The notes beneath the pieces are model-generated. The model was given only the letters and a program-made list of their open reading frames with translations. It was not told where the DNA came from and did no database searches. Shown one piece after another: positions 58,001 through 64,000 of a stretch of 64,000 nucleotides of DNA (position 1 is its first letter; each line of letters opens with the position of its first letter). The DNA is from Odiellus spinosus (taxonomy: Eukaryota; Arthropoda; Arachnida; Opiliones; Phalangiidae). The stretch lies in contig OY987226.1 in assembly GCA_963920705.1 (NCBI GenBank), forward strand, positions 808,501-872,500, read 5' to 3'. The translations under genes and the position numbers were made by a program.

Positions 58001-61000
58001 CCAAAAGGAATTTCGAATTCCCTTCGAAGACAATGTACCGCGTAATTTTTCTAGTTCTTCGACGTTATGAAGATTGGCCAAGGTTCCGCCTATGAAATAT
58101 ACAAAAAACACAAATTTTTTATTTAACAGAAGAAGAGAAAAAAATACCTCGAGCATAAAAATAAAAACATTTTATAATTTTAAAACGACGACTATTTTTG
58201 CAAACTATATTCGGGTGCTTTTTCAGATCTGTTTTTTTTACAAAATGGCGTGATTCATATTTTAAAATCCATCCATCAACTTACCATTAGTTGCGCATTC
58301 AAGTTTAGCTTGTTGCCACGTGTTTGGTCTTTTATCTTCCAAATAAAAACAGCTTCGGGTACCAACGTCGATCCACGGAACAGTTTCCGAATTAGGACAT
58401 TCCAAGTTAGTTCGATTACTTAAAGAGGATTCTTCTTCCGAACCTACCCCAATAATAAAGCGTTTAATAAATTAAAAGCTGGTACTAGAGAATAAAGTGT
58501 TTAAAATTTTAAACCTGTAATGTTTTTTATTTGGCAAATGAATTCGATGGAAAGGCTGCAATTGGAGGTGACCCATTTTCCATTATTTCGTTCCAAAGAT
58601 ACGCATCGTGTCGAGTTACTCAAACCTGGTTCTAAGTTATTCCAGTTGTCGAAAGTGAGATTATCACCGTTGCTCCATCCAAACAACGGATTTCTCTGTT
58701 GAAACAATTGATTTCCATCCATTAGATCAAATTATCATAATTTTTAACGAAGATATCACTTACCTCGTTATCGGATAACCCAGTCCAAAAAAAAAGGCCT
58801 TTGGACTTCCAAGTTAGGGTTTGAACAAAAGCCTGCTCAAAACCGTCGACGATTGAAACCAAATGTCCACCATCCACCACGCAACGATCTTCCGCGTTTT
58901 TCCAGCTCAGCGATTCATTTTGAAACATTTTGTAACACGAAGTTCCGTAGTGCTGGTAACCTTCCAACTTGCACTTGGAATCCGGTTTTACCGCTACTTT
59001 TGGCAAGTTTTTGTCTGGAAATGATTTTTCGGATTCAATTTTATGATACAATTACGCTAGTTTTTTTACGCCACCTTCCCTGAAAACAATTTCTATTGGC
59101 TCTCATATGCTCATCAATAGCTACACCCCTACTTCATTGTCTACGCTACAATTGTAAAAATACAAAGCTAAATTTCCAGCTTAAATATTTTCTAATAACA
59201 CATACATATATATACTATAATCAGATATTTGCTTTCATAAATTATTTCCTCACAAAAAAATTATATATTTACCTGGTAATATTTGACATACAAATGGTCT
59301 AACTTCGCTGCAATTCGAAGCTGTTTTCCATTTTCCGGGCCTTAGTTTGTTTATGACTGCCGACACGCAGACTTTAAAGGTAGGGCTTTCCAGACCCTAT
59401 GTCGTATGAAAAAAAAAAACAGTATGGGTAAATATTATTAAAGCTAAAAAATAATTCCATTTATTTTACCGGGTGTGGAACCGCATTTAGTGGCTCTCCA
59501 TCATCCCAATTGTCGAATCCTCTTAAAGCGGTAACATCAGCCCAGCGATATTCGCCAAGTACCCTTTTTAAACCAATCCAAGGGTCGGTTTTGAGGCCTC
59601 GAAGAAGGGAAGTAATTTCCACTATAATTAAAACGTTGTAATTTAATGTAAATTAATTTCAGTTTTTGGTTAGTGAGGAACACGTATCTAAATAACGATA
59701 AACGAGACAATCAGTTCGTAACAGTAGACTTAGTTACTACTTTTGTGCGCGCTGTTTGCCATTTTATAAACGTCAAGTTTCGTTATTCGTCAATTAAGAT
59801 AGGTGTCCACCGTGTCCTTTGTTAATAGTCCTTGCTACCATGGACATAATTGTCTCTAGCGCTGTTAAATAAATACCTTGTTCCGTCTTTGAATGAGCGG
59901 TGACTAGACTGCCTTCTGGATGATATAATTTGCAGTGTTTCAGAGCCGAAGACCAGTTCATCCATTCCGTTTCATTAAATCCGAAAGTTTTCCTGCACCA
60001 GTTTTCTTTAAAAGACAAAACCTTTTTTTCTAATTCCTTAGATTTTTAAAACTCAGGTCAATTTGCCCCCCAAGACGTCATAGCTTTGTCTCTACAAAAT
60101 TGACCCCAAAAAACGCGTCATCTCGGCACAGTGATGACGTATTTGTTTCCTTTAGTAAACTCTAAAGTCACGCCACCTATCTTAATAGATATAAGGATAA
60201 ATACCCAAATCTGGTGTCTATTAAGATAGGTGGTGTCCATTTTTAATATAGTGCTTTGATATAAAAAGGTATTAATAAATGAATATTTCTTTACGGTGTT
60301 TAGTCCATCCGTCCAAACATTCTCCCTCAAATTTCAAAACTCGCGTCTGATTATCTGTTCCGTCGCTATCGGGAGGTGTAAATTTGCAAATGTAGGAATA
60401 GTCCAGGAAATTTCCTGAATGGCAGTCGGCCTCTTTCCATACGCCTGGATCAAGGGATAAAAATGTAGCGTCATATACTTATAATAAAAAAAAAATTGAT
60501 AAATCGACCTAGAAATGATGGGCCCTATCTGCTCTGAAATTTGGCCCTTTAAAAATTATCTTCCCTAGCTAATAAACCCGTAATTTGTTTAGTAATTATA
60601 ATTTTATCTCCGGGTATAATTCGTATCTAGCATTTGATACGCGTCTGTTTATATAATTTGAGGTTTTAATTAACACACAATTTATCCGAGATTAAAATAT
60701 CCGAAAAAGACCCCCTCCCTTTTCCAAATGGGGTAGGCAACCACGGAATCAGACAGAGAAATGGGGATGCCCATGATCTCATCATCCACCTTTTCCAGTC
60801 TGATTGCCTACGCCTTTGGAGGGGGTCAAAATAAATGAAAGAGGTCTTACGAAGTAGCCCTTACCTCTTGCCACGTAAAGGCATTTTTCCCAGGCGTTAA
60901 TAACCAATGGATAATCAAGAAATGTTTCTTCTGTGAAATCTACAACGGTTTGATCGGACCATCTAAACCCAGAATTTCCCGTAGATTTCATTCCGATCCA

Positions 61001-62373
61001 GTAACTATCTTTAAACCATAGTTCTTGCTTAGCAATCTAATACAAAAAAATATATATATTTTATTGTAATATGACCTAACTAAAAATTAATTTAACATAA
61101 TAACATAATTTAATATTAATTTAATTTTAATATCCACTAACTTTTGTCATTTAACAAAACTTTGTTGAAGTGGTCTAGTAAATTATACTAAATGAACTTT
61201 TATGATTTGGAACTTTATTTGTATTTTACTGGTTTACGAATCTGTCATTACAAAAACTATTCCGCTCAACGACCCATTGAGCTGGCTCAAAAACGAAGAG
61301 TTCAAAAATGAAGTCATTGGTGTAACTATTACTATGGGTTTGCTCATCTTGTTACACCCTATCTTTGACTTTCTGTTTGTTCAGCGATTAAAAATGGAAC
61401 TAAAACGTACGAATTTAAACGGCATCCAATATTTATTTCACAAAACCTTTTACTAATTCCCTTAAAGGGAGAATGCAACCTAATTACAAGTGATGTTTTA
61501 TAGATTCCTTATCGTTTAAATAGGCCTAATCTATCGATAAAAAGTTTACAATACAAATATTAAACTAGAAATAAATTTAAAACTTACCCTGAAAATAGGC
61601 TTAGCGGGATTCACGGAGATCCTGAATCGCGTCCGTGTAAGGTCTAGCGACCAATGAGCAAAGGCCCGTCGTTCGCGCGAAATCTCCACGAGACTTACGT
61701 CGCGCGCGATTGGTCGCTAGACCTTACACGCGAGGAAAACAGGACCTCCATGAATCCCACTAAGCCTATTTTCAGGGAAAGTTTTAAATTTATTTCTAGT
61801 TTAATATTTGTATTGTAAACTTTTTATCGATGGATTAGGCCTATTTAAACGATAAGGAATCGATAAAAAAATCACTTGTTGCATTCTCCCTTTAAGTTTG
61901 TATCAATTACTCACACTTTCTTTGATAAAATCCCATTCGGCTTTGGAATGAAACGAGGCTAGATGACCACCGTATTTAACGCAAGTGGACTCTGCCTTTT
62001 GCCAGTCAATCGTATCGAACATGCTCTTGTAAGTAAAGTAGCAGTTCCCGTTGAAGTGGTACCTGTGGTAATTCACGGAATGTGGGCCGCATGGAAGATT
62101 GTCCGAAAGACCTGCAATTAAAAGTTTTCTCCGAATCCTTAGTTTTACAAAAGCGCGTCCCAGACATACCCGTAATCATTACGTTAATACCAATAAATTA
62201 CCGTAAGACAGTAAATTACGCGCTAATTACCGCGTAATTTACCAATTTTTAAATTACTAATTTTAGAACGTACATTGATTTAGTAAAACTAAAAGGGAGT
62301 GGGTTTTATACAACTCACCGCATTTTATTGATGTAAAAAGTATAATTACGATTTGAACAATATGGAAATTCAT
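46099..62373 (-). CDS. Type I membrane receptor with four C-type lectin-like domains (spliced, 16 exons, about 770 aa)
   Basis: Exons (minus strand): 62319-62373, 61915-62111, 60865-61036, 60295-60444, 59877-60005, 59470-59621, 59273-59396, 58764-59014, 58515-58695, 58285-58443, 57976-58089, 57622-57690, 57334-57447, 56551-56754, 46360-46404 and 46099-46295 (TAA). Phases agree throughout. Exon 1 is a signal peptide (MNFHIVQIVIILFTSIKC). Four CTLDs follow (about residues 27-175, 190-326, 340-470 and 480-621), each with WIGM/WIGL/WTGL-type cores and paired cysteines ending in CKF or CQI. Next come a Ser/Thr-rich stalk (about 625-705), a transmembrane helix (about 711-733, TIVVLTVLSLVCITVGVSVW) and a basic-start cytoplasmic tail of about 37 residues. 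The layout resembles a short macrophage mannose receptor-like protein. None of the CTLDs shows intact EPN/QPD plus WND calcium-sugar motifs, so the ligand may not be a carbohydrate. Domain 4 is short and the most diverged. Intron 14 holds the 9 kb foldback array. Confidence 0.9.
46552..46583 (+). repeat. Left outer inverted repeat of the foldback array
   Basis: A 32-bp block (starting GGTGAGTTAGAG, ending GCGGTAGAGTGGTGA) lies about 130 bp outside the tandem array. It recurs in inverted orientation with two mismatches at 55758-55789, just outside the other end. On this side it is followed by GATCGAGTCCCGCG, which resembles a tRNA B box, so it may be a tRNA-derived SINE fragment. Confidence 0.6.
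47523..48357 (+). repeat. Higher-order duplication inside the left arm
   Basis: The composite 46830-47552 (A block, B block, inverted B block and the AAAAAGGAGAGTTTTTTATT junction) is repeated about 805 bp further on, ending at 48357. The two copies share the same small variants, such as TTGAACGATAAATACACC in the inverted B units, so the duplication is recent relative to the individual units. Confidence 0.75.
50874..50889. repeat. Perfect palindromic centre of the foldback array
   Basis: GGGGGTGTACACCCCC is a 16-bp perfect palindrome, flanked by a T-run plus ACA on the left and G plus TAAAAAAATA on the right, so complementarity continues outward into the tandem units. This is the point at which the orientation of the whole array flips. 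Confidence 0.85.
52833..55115. repeat. Higher-order repeats inside the right arm
   Basis: The composite GAAGGGGTGTATTTATTATT, a short B block, an inverted B block and an A block recurs at 52833, 53389 and 54711. The first and third copies share private variants (CCGTTAATTTT, TACCCCCCTGT, TACTTCCCCTGT), so they are closer to each other than to the middle one. This fits block-wise duplication or gene conversion. Confidence 0.75.
55758..55789 (-). repeat. Right outer inverted repeat of the foldback array
   Basis: This is the inverted partner of 46552-46583, with 30 of 32 bases matching, about 60 bp beyond the last tandem unit. The tRNA-like continuation seen on the left is missing here. Confidence 0.6.
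56293..56504 (+). mobile_element. GCCAATTTTCCACTATAG-family repeat, copy 2
   Basis: This is the second copy of the element at 38758-38992, in intron 14 of the lectin-like gene and close to exon 14. Its centre is a hairpin: GTCTCTCCCGTTACCGTG on the left pairs with CACGGTAACGGGAGAGAC on the right. The right arm contains a perfect RFX X-box-like site at 56394-56407. Confidence 0.7.
60173..60233. repeat. 17-bp perfect inverted repeat in intron 4 of the lectin-like gene
   Basis: CCACCTATCTTAATAGA at 60173-60189 is exactly complementary to TCTATTAAGATAGGTGG at 60217-60233, with a 27-bp loop. A related TTAAGATAGGTGTCCACC occurs at about 59796-59813. It could be the remains of a small DNA element. 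Confidence 0.7.
60520..60567 (+). repeat. Dispersed repeat, copy 3 (partial)
   Basis: GGGCCCTATCTGCTCTGAAA and the following CCCTTTAAAAATTATCTTCC match the start of the repeat at 3978-4102. The rest of that repeat is absent. It lies in intron 3 of the lectin-like gene. Confidence 0.55.
61461..61896. mobile_element. Long palindromic element in intron 2 of the lectin-like gene
   Basis: The ends are CTTAAAGGGAGAATGCAACC and TTGCATTCTCCCTTTAAG. Complementarity continues through ATTCCTTATCGTTTAAATAG, AAACTAGAAATAAATTTAAA and AGGCTTAGCGGGATTC almost to the centre, giving arms of about 200 bp. Partial sequence of the same family lies at about 62624-62720. It is a nonautonomous foldback/MITE element. 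Confidence 0.8.
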
Positions 62374-64000
62374 TTTTAAATGAATTTCAAACGTCTTTAA
62401 GCGCGCGAAGCTAACTGATTCACGCGAATTGGTTCTCCAAACAAATTAAAGAAACCAGAAAATCTTTCGTACAATGTCTTATCGACCGGATATCCGTCAT
62501 CTCGTGACTGTTTTTGCGGTTATTTAGTCGGAAACTGAGTGTTTTCCAGTTCTTCCTGATCAACGCCTGTGTACATCGATATAATTGCCAAAGGGATGTA
62601 AATTAGTTTAATCTTATATAGTCTTAAAGGGCGAATGACACCTAAAAACGTGTGATTTTTTTATAGAACAGTAAACAAATTTAAAAACAAATATTAAACT
62701 AGAAATAAATTTAAAACTTAACATCAAAATTGGAGAACACCCGAACTCCCCGTATATATTGGATATAAATGCCCAAATGGGGAGATTTTCGTTAACCGAC
62801 CCCCCGCCACTAATTAACGATGGTTGTAGACTATTTAGGACCAACTGGGGAGTTCAGAAAAAATTAAAATGTTTCCGACCAGCGGAAGTTTGAGAAAAAC
62901 ATATTTGAAAATTTGATTTTAAAATAGAGTGCGAAATATGTTGGGTTAGGTTAGGTTGGAATCTATGGGATTTAACATACAAACTTTCGATGGTTGAAGA
63001 TTTGTTTAGTTATTTTTTCTGAACTCCAAATGGTCCTAATTAGTTCAAAAGCATCCTTATTTGGTGGGGTCGGGTCACTTATCGGAAAGCTTGCCAATCT
63101 AATTTCCATTTGATCAAACTAACGCGCAAATAAATCAAATTTTCATTTGATCAAATCACCCAGGCGCAAACGATCGAATTCCATTTCTAGATTACTTATT
63201 TTAGTCTTCTTTCTCTTGTTAATAATTCATTTTGCGCGGGTAAATTAGCGGGTAGCTGTTGGTCTATGATATGTTGTAAATATTGCAGTGATTGTTTATC
63301 AAAATATTCAGTTCCGACTCTCAAACTGAGTCAAAACTTTCCCCATTAGCCATCACGCGTATAGCACAATTTTCTGATCATTAGCATCCTCTGTCCGGAA
63401 ATAACGCATATTTCCAGTTAAATTTAATACGGAGAATTAACTCTAATAGAGTAGCGGCGTTTACCATATCGGAAACCTTATTTTTGCCATTGAATTAAAA
63501 TTGGAGCCTCTGGCTAATCAAAATCCGAAGTCTTTCAGGTTTTTGCACCAATTAAAAATTACTTTATTTTCCCCTTTACCCTTATTTAATATTGTTATTT
63601 TTAATTATTTTATTGAAGAGAAATTTATATTTAAATATATTAATAGATGTCACTTAAAATCCTTCCCGCCAAACCGTATTTAAATGAATATATAGATTAC
63701 CCCTTTTAATTGCGTTAGCTGATAGCGCCATCTGACGATAAAAAATAGAAATATTTGACGTCATGATTCTTTAAAATCTCCCACCCTCAAATAATTTTAT
63801 TACATAAGAAAACTGGCTTTAAAAACCGCTCAAATTGTTTCAATTATTAAAAGATTTGCTAGAATTGATTAGATATGTATATGAAGAATAGGTTCCAATA
63901 TTCAATCATTTTCAAGGTCAATTGTAAATGACTCTTTTACGTGTTTTGTATATTTTGTTCCTCACTGAGAAAGTTGCTTTTTAAAGTAAGAATTATACTT
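62374..64000. other. Upstream region of the lectin-like receptor gene
   Basis: No coding exon is recognised. The first few hundred bases should contain the minus-strand promoter, but no clear TATA box stands out. A partial copy of the 61461 palindromic element lies at about 62624-62720. The rest is AT-rich sequence with no feature I can name. Confidence 0.5.

Noticed and set aside
61202-61456. 84-codon plus-strand frame with a hydrophobic segment
   Set aside because: It lies in an intron of the minus-strand lectin-like gene, has no recognisable domain and stops at the edge of a palindromic element.

Overview
The window is nuclear DNA from an animal. It is AT-rich (roughly two thirds A+T by eye), and every gene is split by GT-AG introns, many of them full of short palindromic transposons and minisatellites. 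The gene set (a CM1-type centrosomal scaffold, a Methuselah-type receptor with a somatomedin B domain, a KLHL20/diablo BTB-Kelch protein, CEP41 and a four-CTLD lectin-like receptor) and the presence of U12-type introns point to an invertebrate bilaterian. I cannot name the phylum from sequence alone. I rebuilt five complete genes by hand from splice sites. In each one the intron phases agree throughout and one open reading frame runs from ATG to stop.

Layout: 1-5904 is intergenic with three small palindromic (MITE-like) elements. 5905-25390 (+) is a 20-exon CDK5RAP2/centrosomin-like gene encoding about 2256 aa, with many transposons in its introns. 26416-30215 (-) is a 5-exon Methuselah-like GPCR of about 774 aa, tail to tail with the previous gene. 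32141-38281 (+) is a 7-exon KLHL20 orthologue of about 585 aa, head to head with the GPCR. 39711-44966 (-) is a 9-exon CEP41 orthologue of about 329 aa, tail to tail with KLHL20. 46099-62373 (-) is a 16-exon type I membrane protein of about 770 aa with four C-type lectin-like domains. 62374-64000 is upstream sequence with no gene seen.

The most striking structure is at about 46711-55697, inside the 10.1 kb intron 14 of the lectin-like gene. It is a roughly 9 kb inverted repeat made almost wholly of two tandem units: a 22-bp unit and a unit of about 30 bp that resembles a splice acceptor. The repeats turn around at 50881/50882, and related 32-bp single-copy inverted repeats lie outside both ends. 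This resembles a foldback (FB/TU-type) element. The very long open frames across it are a by-product of a 22-bp unit with no stop codons.

Two CEP41 introns carry the hallmarks of the minor (U12) spliceosome. One is a 74-nt AT-AC intron, without which the reading frame cannot be joined. Two of the five genes (CDK5RAP2-like and CEP41) encode centrosome/cilium proteins, but nothing in the sequence suggests they are co-regulated.
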